Shown here piece by piece: positions 49,401-60,966 of a DNA stretch of 64,000 bases (the first letter of the stretch is position 1; every line of letters begins with the position of its first letter). Source of the stretch: Pampus argenteus (lineage: Eukaryota; Chordata; Actinopteri; Scombriformes; Stromateidae). The stretch is taken from the NCBI GenBank assembly GCA_036937835.1, contig CM072863.1:5641501-5705500 (forward strand), given 5' to 3'. The notes below the pieces were generated by a model. That model had not been told where the DNA came from and ran no database searches. It worked only from the letters and a program-made list of their open reading frames with translations. The translations under genes were made by a program, and so were the position numbers.

Positions 49401-50019
49401 GAAGTCCGACACCTTCATGATGACACAGCGGCGGGTCAGCACCGGCTCGTCGGCGGAGCGTGCCTCTGCCACCACAATAGCCCCGCGGCAACCTCAGTAT
49501 CCAAAAAAAGGGAACAATTAAAATGAATTTCAGTCTTCAGAGGCAGAGGTAATGAAAGAGGTCAAGAGGTCACAAGAATGTATAAACTTCATTATCATTA
49601 AAAGTATGATACAACTACGTTTAGCATGTGGTGTCAGTGTTATCTGATATGTATTAATACATAAAGGAAACCTTTTTCAATCACTGATGTAACTCCGATC
49701 CAAGACTAAATTGGCCCTATCTTGGTTTTAATACTGTGGCTTATAATGTTTTAATGACATACATGAAAGCACAAAATAATATCTGAGTTGAGCAGGAAGC
49801 GAGGGTGTAGTTTTCTCAAGAATTAAAATATATCCAGCTGTGCGGCAGCTACAGCTCATTGAACTCACCGTGCTTTTGTTGTGCCAGGTTGAACTGTTGC
49901 ATCCTGTAGGCAGTGAACTCATAGGAAGATACAGCAGGAAGAGCAGAGCCGTGCAGAGACTGGACGGAGAGCAGCAGCGGCACCAAAACAGCAGCGAGAC
50001 TCAGGTCTTTGAGAAACAT
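46410..50019 (-). CDS. ncln: Nicalin-like gene (probable NCLN paralogue)
   Basis: Fourteen minus-strand exons: 50,019-49,869; 49,492-49,302; 49,182-49,038; 48,879-48,782; 48,630-48,553; 48,466-48,363; 48,222-48,134; 48,011-47,872; 47,779-47,601; 47,494-47,407; 47,300-47,262; 46,906-46,734; 46,622-46,569; 46,488-46,410. Every junction is GT-AG and in phase, giving 536 codons; human nicalin is 563 aa. The ATG is the first after an in-frame TAG. MFLKDLSLAAVLVPLLLS is a signal peptide. An inactive M28-peptidase-like luminal domain follows (HYDSYGLSPWLSYGADSNGS, GTKRWIEENLDH, NVAFVLCLDTL, AWEHERYSLRRIPGFTLSHL), and a C-terminal membrane helix lies in exon 14. Nicalin pairs with NOMO and TMEM147 in the ER translocon BOS complex. 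The sequence is clearly more diverged from human NCLN than I recall for fish nicalin, and human NCLN is on chromosome 19, so a paralogue is likely. The last exon is missing from the model; reading on past 46,410 gives only Val-Cys-stop. Confidence 0.88.
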
Positions 50020-50574
50020 GATGTCACGTCCTGTCTGGATTCTGTTAACGGTGTCAGTCTAAAAAAACAAGGTTGATGTTAGACTTCATACCCCAGACTG
50101 AGTAAGTAGACTATGATTGGTAGATCAGTTAAGATTCACCCAAATGCTATATGATAAAAATAGCTTATTACGTCTCTCATTTTTGCAGACTCAATTACAG
50201 ATATCCTTTGGAAATGGAAACATTACAAATTGGTTACTGAAGATCTGCCATCCTTGTTCTAGATACAGTCATACCATAATCTCAGCCAACCCCACAGAAG
50301 AAGACTCAACACAAAAAGTCCACTATGTTCAACCCGTATCCTCCCGAGGTATAGAAACACTCCTCACCTGTTTCCTGTTTTCCTGCAGTCCTGTCTCGTG
50401 AGTCTTCTGACTACGTATTCCTCAACTTCAGTGCTACACCTCGCAGTGTGGTCACAAACTAGCTCCTGGGACTGGAGGCGTCTCGGTAAGCCACCATTCA
50501 CCATCTGCTCCCAAGGGATCAACTCAAAGCTAATCACAAGCACCCAACCCCCCACCTTGCACACTCACTATTCC
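50020..50574. promoter_or_regulatory. Upstream region of nicalin-like gene
   Basis: It contains the 5' UTR and presumably the promoter of the minus-strand nicalin-like gene. A minus-strand TTTTTTTAG run near 50,058-50,066 could be an acceptor for a 5' non-coding exon. I see no clear TATA box, CpG-rich island or other named element, and no other gene. Confidence 0.35.
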
Positions 50575-50630
<56 letters not shown>

Positions 50631-50678
50631 CCTACCTACCTACCTACCCACCCACCCATCCATCCATCCATCCATCCT
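50575..50678. repeat. Compound (TATC)n(TACC)n(CATC)n microsatellite
   Basis: About 13 TATC units change to about four CTAC units, then CACC and about six CATC units. It is another tetranucleotide array that drifts by single-base unit variants, like the 26.2 kb array on the opposite strand. Confidence 0.95.
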
Positions 50679-51917
50679 TCCTCTCCTGCCTCACCACTTC
50701 AGTGGGTAAGGCATCCCCAGCAGAGACTCTGTGTGGGAGGCAGGCAAACCTTTTTATACAGCAGCTATTTGTTTCATCTCCTGCAGGGACTAAAGTTGGA
50801 CTGGGAGCACTTAAGAAGAAATTGTTGAAACTGAAGATATAATGTTGCAAATATTCTTCTAGCTTTCAGTATTTCTGGGTGATGTAAAACAGCATTTTTA
50901 TATATTTTTTTTTATAAAGGAAAATGTGCCTGCCAATCAACTGTAGTGATAATAAAGAGTTAATGTAAGTTTCTTCTTTTAGTTTTCTCTCAAAAACATA
51001 CATTTTTAATGAGGCTCCAGGCACCCACTGACCCTGAGATTACAGAACATAAGAGAGATGGCTAAATACAGTAATGGGAGACAGAAATAGTTTAAAAATA
51101 AACGGCAGTTTTATGACATAAAAGTGTATAATAGAAACACATCGAACATCAAATCTCAGATATCTAATATTTATTTTTATTTATTTTTTTGATATTTCAG
51201 CACTATACACAGAACTTTAACACTGTTAAAATCTAAATGGGACCAGTTCACAATCATCATAATAAGCATCTGACAAACAAAAATCATGTGTCTGTATATG
51301 AATTATATCCCATATTTGAAAAAAATCAGACGACCACAAATCTTCTGTTACAATGCATTACTTTAAGACTCAAGACGTTAGTAAAGCTAAACCTTATTGG
51401 CCAAAGTAGTGCACTCAATAGAAGACGACTGTGTGAATCTGTTAGGATGATGTATATGATCCAGCACCATAGTCAGTCCCTAAATGTAAATGTTAGCTGT
51501 ACACAGCTACTGGTCCAACTCCCTCTCCAGCAGCATATAGCTGTCCTGGCCACTTTATCTTACACAAACATTTGTTCTCCTAATCATTTTCAGATTAATG
51601 CAAGTCATTTTATCATCTACATACATGGCACGTTATTTTCAAAAGAAATACAGGGTTGTTTTTTTTTAATTGTGTAGTTTTGTAACTCGTAGAAACGTTC
51701 AGGCTGAATCAGGGATATTATTCTATTTTCACAGATATGTATAATAATGTGTATATATATGTATAATATGATGGTGTAAGCCAACAATAGTTTGACATTT
51801 CCTTATCCTTCCCGTTTTTTAGTAACATTCAGTAATAATTATTCATTCATTTAACAAGAGCAGAAACATGTCTTCTCCTCTTGAGCACAATTATGCTTGC
51901 AGATCTGGCACCTCCCC

Positions 51918-51986
51918 AAATAAAATAAAATAAAATAAAATAAAATAAAATAAAATAAAATAAAATAAAATAAAATAAAATAAAAT
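51918..51986. repeat. (TAAAA)n microsatellite
   Basis: About 14 perfect TAAAA units. Confidence 0.97.
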
Positions 51987-52302
51987 CTCTTAAGAAATGA
52001 CTCCTTTTGGTGTTATAGATCACTCACTGTTCCTCCATCCATTGAATCCCAAAGAAATGTGGTTTCAGTGTAGATTTTTAGCACGTAAATGTGCTAACAA
52101 AATCAGTTATGAATAATTAATCCAGGTTTCTCAAAAAAAACAAAAAATGCAATATGTCTACAAAGATCATCAAAATAACATTCTTCATGCACACAGTATT
52201 TCAGAAGTATCTTCACATCCTGATTACAGATCCCTTCGTACTTAGTCAACATAATGATCTGAATGTTACAGTGAGAGAATAACTTACACCACAGTGTAAA
52301 GG

Positions 52303-52303
<1 letters not shown>

Positions 52304-52332
<29 letters not shown>
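52304..52332. repeat. (CA)n microsatellite
   Basis: About 14 perfect CA units. Confidence 0.95.
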
Positions 52333-52334
<2 letters not shown>

Positions 52335-53978
52335 GCCAGATAAGAGCTTTCATAGGTTTAAGTTATTTTAATTTAGTCAAAATGTGCATAACCAGGAAGT
52401 GGCACACTTTTAGAAACTCTCATTGTTATGGTGTTTCTGGGAAACCCACCACTGAGCAGAATGACACACACCAGTGATACCACATACCGACAAATAGCTG
52501 ATGTCTGTGAAGCTCCACGGATGTCTTCAGAGCGAAGATTGTAAACATGACTAATAAAATCACATGAACTCAGTACTTCTAAACGGCAAGAACTACTTCT
52601 TTTTCAAACGACGTGGAAAACATCCATTAGTATAAATAATTGACAATACACAGCTGTGTCGGGTGCTACATATACAGGCCTCAAATAAAGTATGCGCACA
52701 TATGTGACAAAACAAACAAAAGAAAAATACACTTAATAAAAAAAAAATGTATTATTAAAAAACTTATATATTAAAAATTACAATTTTACTTATTTTTGAT
52801 ATGAAAAAAAAATCCATTCCAGCTACGACCATTAATATTTTATTCATTTACTGTAACCACATTGACTGGTGGTGACGTCCTTCGTGATCCATTATGTCCA
52901 GGGCTGATAAAAGGAAGTACACACTAACCCACGAGCTGTTCTGCTATTATTTCTAAGCAATTGTTTCTCTATATCTTCTGATATTGCAGTAGGCAAACCT
53001 AAATATTGCTAATTTTTGTTTTTTGTTGTTTTTTTTTTAAAAAAGCACACCTTACATAATGTCTCATCGGCACAATGATGTGTTTAAGGGACAATAAAAA
53101 CTGCTAAATTATCTGACAGACTGGTCATTAGAACACAGTGTTAACAGGCAACATGCAAAACCCTTCGTTTTCAGTTTCTAATAACCGAATATGAAACAAT
53201 ACGCAGTCCAACTAACAGACAGACATAAAAAATAAAAATAAAAGAAGAAATCTGGAATTGACTACCTTAGTGTTGTGACTGTAAGCGTTAGTGTTTTACC
53301 AGCAGCTTGATGGTTTAGTACTACGTTCCTAGACATCATTTCAGACACACACACACATCATTTTCATATTTGACACATATATACACAGGAAGACAGACTG
53401 GCTGAAAGAAATGAGAAAAGACAAATGGCCACTAAGAAAACGTCCAATCTCCTACGCTTCTTGTATCATTGAATCTGACCATCAGCGTTACATCCTCCAT
53501 TGGTGTTACTGCTGTAGTAATGACACCTCGTCACCATAACAGGTATTTGGTCGAGTTCCTGTCATACCATTTTGCTGCTTCCTTTCTTCTGCCGATGTCA
53601 CACGTTCCTTCATGTTCCTTGTAAACCAAAAATATCCACAACCATGGGATGGAATTCAAGTGAAGGTGGAGCAAACGTAACATGTGTTTTTCCTTGGAGG
53701 AAATGTTTCAATCGGTAGAGCCCCCGGCTGAACCAACGACGCAGAAGTAAGATGCACAGATCCTACCATAGGAGGAACGTGCATAAGATACTGTACATAT
53801 TGACTTGACCTGTTTCCATTGCTTATTTACAAACCCTTCTTTTCCCTTTGTGTCGGTGCCAGGCGATTTTTTAACTCCTCCTTGGTGCCACTAGGACGTT
53901 GGCTTCAGCGCAGGTGGTAGACAGGAGATTTTTTTATTTTTTATTTTTTATTTATTTATTTTTTAAGGGGGAGTGGCG

Positions 53979-56900
53979 CTACTGGATTTGACAGGCTGTG
54001 GAGGGAGCAGCCTGGCAACACATGCAGGTGGGGTTGACCGCTTTCGGGGGGATCAGATCCAGGTCCTCGTCATCTGGGATCTCATCGAGCCGGTACCCGT
54101 CCTTCAGGAGCTGGATGTTCAGGTCCTGGTTTATCTGCTGTAGAAGCAAAAAGACAGGAATCAGCGACGATTCAGAACGTGTTTGCCAAATCCTAAGACT
54201 AAGTATTTTTTTACATAAACACATTAAGCAACGTAGACTGCAATCAGGTCTTTGGTGGTAATGGAGTGAGGCAAGAAAAGCAATAAAAAGAACAAGAATG
54301 AATAAATACTCGAGTATTGCAATGGTGCAATGGGTGCACATGTACCTGGCGGAACCGGTGTGAAGATGGGATTGGGTGATCAGGCGGTGATGTTTGTGGT
54401 TTCACCATATGACACTATGTCAACTACAATATAATGCGTGTATAGATACCTGGTCCCTCAGACATCTCACCTCGGCTGAGGAGTATCCTGATGACGAGTA
54501 TCTGGACATGTCGAAGTCATCGTCGCTGTCAAAACGGAGACATCAGCGGTTAGACACGAGCGCCTCAAAAGTCGAGGGGCAAAATAATAGTAACGCGTGG
54601 TAATATTGTTCATATTATTTTAACAGTTGTATGTCATACTTGAATTAGTGGATGCAGTAATTTGTGAATATAAACGAGGTAAATAGACAAGCAACATTTT
54701 AGCTTGTCTCTTCATTTCCAAATAAGTAATCTGCCTTTTCATACAGTGTTAGCACACAGAACAGAGCAACACTGTGTGTGTGTGTGTGTGTGCATATAAA
54801 GCTAAACGTGAACAACAAACAAACAAGGGTCTTTGCATGGCTGTGAGTCAGGAATCCTGTCAACTATGATGCAATCCATGATGTAAGCTTGGCTGCCGAC
54901 CAGAAGAGCTCATTTCAGATGGGAGTTTTCCCTCGTGTAGCAGCATACAAAGGGCACAAAGGGTGGGACTCATCTGTGTCAAATGCAGACTTGCTAGTAA
55001 TGCGTGGAAGCAAGAGCTCCCCCTGAGCTGCTTTTCCTCATCTAAATCCTCACCCCGCAATCTCTAATCCTGTGCCCTGGGAGAGGCTTTGCCCCTTTTT
55101 TTAGGATCCCCCCTTAAGAACTCTCTTAAGTTACTTGCTGGATTAATGTACCGTCATGTCAGAGCGAGACATTAAAACTAGAAGTTAGCCAAGTTCTCCT
55201 TTTGCCCTCCATTTAGGCCTGCTCTTCTTGTTTTAACCGTGGTATATTTTTTAATGTTATAGATTGAAGCTTATGCACTGCACATACCTGTCAGTGTCCA
55301 GCGCTACGAGCGGCTTCTCATCTGGGCTCTGATCCAAGGAAGAGTAGCCTTTGTTTGGTACAACCAACCTGAAGAAGAAAACAAGAGAACAGCTTTATTT
55401 TATGCTTTTTGCCATACGTACAGCAGCTTTATAGCTACTATAATCTATAATGTAGCTGGCGCCCATCTCCTAAGAAATGTTGGAGCTACGGCGGAGGTAC
55501 CACGTAGGGACTCCAAGAGCCGCTTGTGCTTTCTTCTGCTTTCTTTTTGAGAATAAGGACAACATGAGGTAAGTCACAGGAAATGCAGATATGTATTACC
55601 CAGGTGTCACTGGATTACATGCAACTTGGATAAACCCTAACAAATACAGTAAATGTCTTTTTAAAAATATTTAAAATCATGGATGGACTGTATGTGATAG
55701 CTGTCCTGAGAATGGTATTCTCATTAAAGGCCTCAAAAAGAGAAAAAGAAAATTGGGGCACATCTGCGGCCTTCAGACTGCAGGCGTTGCCAGATAATCT
55801 TTCCGTTTCAGAGACTCGGGGTTCAGACCAGTTGGTAGCCTTTCATATTTCCACTAATCCAGCAGGGAGTGGGATTAGACAGATGAGCCAGTTGTCAATA
55901 CTGTGGGTTGTTACTGTTACTGGGTTTGTGCTCAGTGCTTTGAATCCATTATCATCATCCACACTCACAGAACACAACTAATTCCCCCGTCTCTAACAAG
56001 CCTTGTTGCACGCTGTTTGTGTTTGGGTTGCGACATTATAAAGTCTGACGGTGTCCACAGAAGGCTGGAGACCGAATAAAGCCTTCAGGAATAGTGGGCT
56101 TTCGCTGTCCTCGTGTTTTAACATTTTAGCTCGTTGCAGTGTTGGTGCAGTTGTGATGTTAATTAATGCAAAGTATAACATTTGTGGATGAGTCGCTCAA
56201 CATAACAGAGGAACAAAAAACGAGGCCGTTTACCTTGTCCTGGCATTCTTCTTAGGTTGTTGATTGACAGGACTGCCCACAGTGCCATTCTTCACCGATC
56301 CCTTCCTGGCAAGGTCCCTCTGTTTCTCTGGGCAACGACAGGATGTGAGGTCATCAGTAAAAACATCAATAAATCTTAACTTGATGACGGTAAATGACAT
56401 TTAAAAAGTTACTTAATATGTTTTAAAACAACAACAGGCGAGTTTATAAGGCCAGCACAGGAAACTATTATATTAAAATGATCATATGACACATGACTCC
56501 AAATCTTAACATTACATCAGGAATTCTGCTGACTTGCAGTGTGTTTGGCTGTGTGATACCTATTTGGACTTGCAGTGGTGAGGGCTTGTAGTTCATGGCG
56601 ACGGTCTCTTCCTTGGTGTCATGGTCGACCTCTAAGGTGGAGGATGCTGCTGGGTCCTGTCAAAAGAAAAGGCAGACAGCCAAGCATGTTAGCTATGATT
56701 CAAACTATATCTTATTTTATATTATTTAAAAAAAATACAAGATATATATACACTGCACCATAGTTCCTTGTGTCTTCATAATCCTAGTTGTGTCACTGCT
56801 GCAGTGTTTCCTAATTCAGTAATAAACATGAACCCAAACTTATTTTCTTGTAGGCTAATACAATTCCAGTCAACATGTGCTATACTTGCTTTGGCAACCT

Positions 56901-59900
56901 GAAATTAAACACTGTCCTGGGGGCATAATCAACTCAGTACCGAGAGTGTCTCTAATTTACCACCAGGCTAACACTAAATGTTGCCTAGAAAATCAACACC
57001 CATTATATCCCTCTTGTGTCCGCTCCCCGAGCGAGATTTGCCTTGCCTGTGGACCACTATAGCTGCCTGGTTTGCAGCATCAATAGGCTTGAGTGTTCTG
57101 CCTATGTCGCTGGCTCCATCTCTTTTATGCGCAGTGATGGTCGTGGGGAGGAGGCTGTGGGAGAACAGAGGAGGTTGCTGTTGGAGCCAAGGTTTCCCCC
57201 AGATTGAGGGAAGAGAGCTGGGTCGCGCTCGGCCTGCACTGCTGACAGAGCTCCACATTATGTTCATCCTACAGGCCTCCCCTTGTTGCATTCTGTAGGA
57301 CTCCGGAGGCCACACGGACGAAGGCTACCGGGCTTTTCAATAACCCTATATTCCCCTCGATGCTATTTTTAAAGGATCCTTTCAAGCACTTGGATGACTT
57401 CGCTTAGCTGAAACATACAGTTAAAAATCCCATTTGTATTCAGACTGCAACTGTATACTGCAGTACAGTACTAACTACTGAACTATGTAAATATTTTAGT
57501 CATTTAAAATTAATGTATAGTCCAAATGTTGTGTGTCACATCGACAAGAAACATGTGATAAATCTTCGACTGCGGGTCCAAAATGATGTACCTTTATCAG
57601 ATATAAGAGTCTCATCTTCTTCTGGTCACGAGGCATTATTCACTAAGCTGGAATAATTAATGTGAGCTGCAACACTGAATACAGCAGCACATAGATAGAG
57701 GAATACCCACTGTAACAAGCACAAACATGAGCTCTTTCTGTTCTGTGACAGGCCCCTCCCTGGCATCATTAGGCTTATCCACGGGGTGTTTTTTCACTAC
57801 TTCCTTTTTACCGTGTGGAAAGAAGATACTGATGATGAGGCAGGGTCATATCGCCTGTCAAATAAATCCCTTTGAAATTGTTACGCGGACCCGTTTGTGT
57901 GTTATAATGAAAGGGATTGAGAATTAAGCTGTTTGTGACAGAATTTTCCAGCCACTTCGCTTGAGAATAAGATGACAGAATTACTGATAGGAGGTAGCGG
58001 GGGAGCCCACAATAAACAAATGATGTGTATAATATAGAAGCTTAAAATATATCAGTCTAAAGTTTGGCCTGAAGAAACTTAAAGTCCCTAAGACCTGAAA
58101 ACTACTTAAAAAATGAAGGCCTTGTAGCCCACATGGACATAAGGTCAACTACACCATATAAAACATATATTGTGTATATAAGTGCATTGATGGTAAGACC
58201 ATGTGCTGAGTATGTGACAGTCACTAAGAAAAGACTTGACTTATAGCAGATGGGGTGCCACATAGATTTGTATGCATTAAAAGTAAAACATGGCCTGTTG
58301 CCCTGACCTTCAACATGCATTCACATACACATACCCCCACACACACCCACACACACCCACACCCACACCCACACCCACACACACACACACACGCTACATA
58401 TAAATGAAATGACCTCTCTGTGTATCAGTTTCATCAGACTCCTTTACTGCCTCTGATGATGAAGAGAGCCACAAGGTTGCTGACACAGCACAGGCACCAA
58501 GCGACTGGTGGGATTATACATCACGGCCTCCCGCTGGCCAATAGCAGTGAAGACTGATACATCAGGTGACCATTAAAACACTTTGCGTGCAATACTTACG
58601 CACGGCAATGGCAACTGGGCTACATTACAGTCTCAGTGTGTTCAAGGTAATCTGTCATAATTAGATTTAGACTGCAGCAATCGCTTTTTTTTTTTTTGAT
58701 CATGTGTCCATGTGCTAAACAATCAGATGCTTTATGAATGTAAAGCTGTTACGAGGTTTCATTCAAAAAAAATTAATCGCTATTTTCAAGTATATAGTTC
58801 ATCATCTTAAGCTTGATCTTAATTGAAGATAGATTATAACCCAAACAGTTTATATCACTAAAAAAAATTCTGTTTTTTAACGCTGCGTGAAATTGATTCC
58901 TGACAAGGAGGCAGGTGCCAAGTTTAGAAATTACAATGAAGTTATTAGCATTAAAATGCACAACCGTGTGAGCCACAGCAACTGTGATCCTGACACAATT
59001 AGATATGGTGTAAATGTAAAGCGTGTTAAAGATAAGGGGCCAACACTGAAGAGACCTACAGTGCTGTTGGACTCAGGCAAACCTGTTACATGAAGTGGTA
59101 AAGAATAAACTATACGACAACAAACACATCGTAGATACTCGATTCTCGAACCCAAGTATCTCTAATTATTAGATTCAGTTCCACAGAAATCTCACTGGAT
59201 GAAACATGAGAGAGCAAAATGATCAAAGCTTCATGAGGAAATTGCTGCTGCAGAGATAGTATGCTCTACTGCTGGAGTTAAATCTCCCGGGGTAGAAAAA
59301 CTGGAGAAACATGGGTGTGATATGAACAGTAGTGATACTGATCTATAGTAATGATAAACTGTATTACTGAAATAAAAGATCATCACAAATGTTAAATGGA
59401 GTAAATACAAACAGTGCATTTGTTCATATGAGATAATAATTTCAGATCTTCTGTATAATGTGCTCATTATGGGTTTTAAACTGATAAAGAATAAAGGCAC
59501 AGAAAACACTGATGAGTACATTTAATTCTGATTTTCTAGCATTGTCTGAAACGTGTCTTTTTTAATGGAAGTGAAGACAGTCGTTGACTGTGGGCCTGTC
59601 AGTGCTGCAGCCTGCAGACACACAGCTCCTACTCGCTATCATTTGGGTTTGCAGTGCATCCCGACCCAAAAATAACACGTCACCACATGACGAAACGTAA
59701 AAACACTGGGCTATGCCTGCTGTTGATGTAAACAAGCGCATACTGACGTATATTTAAAAAATATATTTTTTGTGTGTGTATATATATAGAGAGAGATTAG
59801 TTAAGTACGTAGTTTATTTACTGTGATCATGATTCATTTATTATCTAATTTCTTAATCGTGTAATCATTCTATGGAGGAAGATTTATCCGCTATATTTTT

Positions 59901-60161
59901 GCCTGCAGATAATCAATATAACGCATCCCATAGATTCAGTTTGTGCCAAAGCTGTCGGATGCTATCGGTTAGCTCACACGCTGATTATGTAGCACAGCTG
60001 TCACGATAAACCATACAGACGAGACAAAATAAACAACAAAAAAATGTTGCATTCAACAGAAGTGATTTGCATATGTGTTTTTTTTGTCTTTGCTCTCTTA
60101 CCAGAGGCTGTGTCTCTCCGTTGACTGGAGGTACTTGAAATCTGTCGATTTCTTCCATCAT
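53979..60161 (-). CDS. fam219a: FAM219A, conserved protein of unknown function
   Basis: Six minus-strand coding exons: 60,161-60,102; 56,656-56,560; 56,327-56,234; 55,368-55,288; 54,525-54,471; 54,137-53,979. All junctions are GT-AG and in phase, giving 181 aa; human FAM219A is about 185. The N-terminus MMEEIDRFQVP is followed by AMNYKPSPLQVQIEKQRDLA, SPVNQQPKKN, LVVPNKGYSSLDQSPDEKPL, the acidic DSDDDFDMSRYSSSGYSSAE, and the nearly invariant tail INQDLNIQLLKDGYRLDEIP to CMCCQA. The cysteine cluster (CMCC) near the C-terminus could be a lipidation or metal site, but the family has no established function. It has no signal peptide or membrane segment. The first intron is about 3.4 kb and the others are shorter. 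The gene is divergent from DNAI1, as in human 9p13. Two adjacent ATG codons start the frame; I chose the first to match human. Confidence 0.95.
54775..54792. repeat. (GT)n microsatellite in FAM219A intron
   Basis: About nine GT units in the intron between coding exons 4 and 5. Confidence 0.85.
56657..60101 (-). other. FAM219A first intron
   Basis: A 3.4-kb intron with no recognisable nested gene. It holds CA-rich sequence at 58,324-58,392 and a T14-type run at about 58,686-58,699. A GC-richer unique block at about 57,000-57,350 could be an intronic regulatory element, but I have no firm evidence. Confidence 0.6.
58324..58392. repeat. CA-rich interrupted microsatellite
   Basis: (CA)n interrupted by CCCACA units in a semi-regular pattern, ending in a clean run of about 11 CA units. 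Confidence 0.9.
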
Positions 60162-60360
60162 TTTGGCAAAACGTTTTCTGGAAATGATGCAGCAATGAAG
60201 ATAAGCGGTGACTTTTAGTCTAAGTGTCCCGGTTTATGATGCTCCGTTGACGGGATCCTTCGTTATTATTCAGCATTGTAGCAGTTCGTTTTCCTCCATC
60301 CTGACAGAGGTGACTCGACAGCAAAACAGCAGCACCGCCCCACTTCCGGGTCTATAAAAT
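60162..60360 (-). promoter_or_regulatory. FAM219A 5' UTR and promoter
   Basis: On the minus strand, CCCGGAAGTGGGGCGGTGC (60,350-60,332) combines an ETS core (CCGGAAGTG) with an overlapping GC box (GGGGCGG). A TTTTATAG TATA-like sequence lies just upstream (about 60,360-60,353). The distance to the ATG, about 170 bp, suits a core promoter. ETS plus GC-box promoters are typical of broadly expressed genes. The transcription start is inferred. Confidence 0.55.
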
Positions 60361-60966
60361 ATTCATGACAAATCTGTCCAATCACAGAGAAGATCATATT
60401 GAAATGCATGGGGGAAACAAACCCATGTATTGACGGTGACCGTTATTTAAATATATAATATAGACATTTAGACAAGTCAAATTAGGAATTAAATAATAAT
60501 TATTTGCCTCCCAAGATGTCGATATTTGCGTCGTTCCACAAGTAATTGCCTTCACGTCGTTCGTCTAATGGGCCGTAACACTTACTCAAAAACATAGGGC
60601 GAGACCCATTCTGAGGAATAAAACGCTGTGTCATAAGTTAAATCTGACAAGTGGCTTTCAGACTCATTAACCGATGCAATAAAAATGCCATTGCTAATAT
60701 AATTCACTGAAAAACGACGAGTGAGCTCCACCTGGAGGGAACTATCTTGACTTTATTAGTATCTTTACCCTCTTTGAGTGACCAACCTGGACGGCTGGTT
60801 GTCTTGGAAACCCATATACAGCAGCAGACAGCTGCTGGAAAGCGACAGTTTATTTGTTTTGAACTACTTAAAAGTTTCCATAACACTATATGTCAAATTG
60901 AAACTTATTAACTTAAAGTAAATACCTAAACTATTTGTCAAATCGGTAAACGGAACTCTTTTCGCA
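60361..60966 (+). promoter_or_regulatory. DNAI1 promoter region
   Basis: The right half of the roughly 0.8-kb interval between the divergent FAM219A and DNAI1 start codons. It holds an RFX X-box (60,798-60,811) and FOX-type motifs GTAAATA (60,918-60,924) and GTAAAC (60,946-60,951). RFX factors and FOXJ1 jointly drive motile-cilium genes, so this arrangement fits DNAI1. No TATA box is evident near the ATG. Confidence 0.55.
60798..60811. promoter_or_regulatory. RFX X-box
   Basis: GTTGTCTTGGAAAC is an imperfect inverted repeat with two 6-bp half-sites around a 2-bp spacer, matching the X-box pattern bound by RFX factors. It lies about 155 bp upstream of the DNAI1 ATG, a usual distance for ciliary X-boxes. 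Confidence 0.6.

Larger units (their letters stand above)
50850..53978 (-). other. Probable FAM219A 3' UTR and downstream DNA
   Basis: An AT-rich region directly downstream of the FAM219A stop with no exon on either strand. Minus-strand AATAAA-type signals lie near 51,169 and at other places, so a UTR of up to about 2.8 kb is possible. Mammalian FAM219A also has a long 3' UTR. It includes the TAAAA and CA arrays listed separately. The 146-codon plus-strand frame at 51,237-51,677 has no recognisable features. Confidence 0.4.

Noticed and set aside
50575..50678. Regular tandem units considered as a CRISPR-like array
   Set aside because: The units are 4 bp with no spacers, in a vertebrate nuclear genome; it is a microsatellite.
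51237..51677. 146-codon plus-strand frame
   Set aside because: It lies antisense in the probable FAM219A 3' UTR, with no domain or codon bias that suggests coding.
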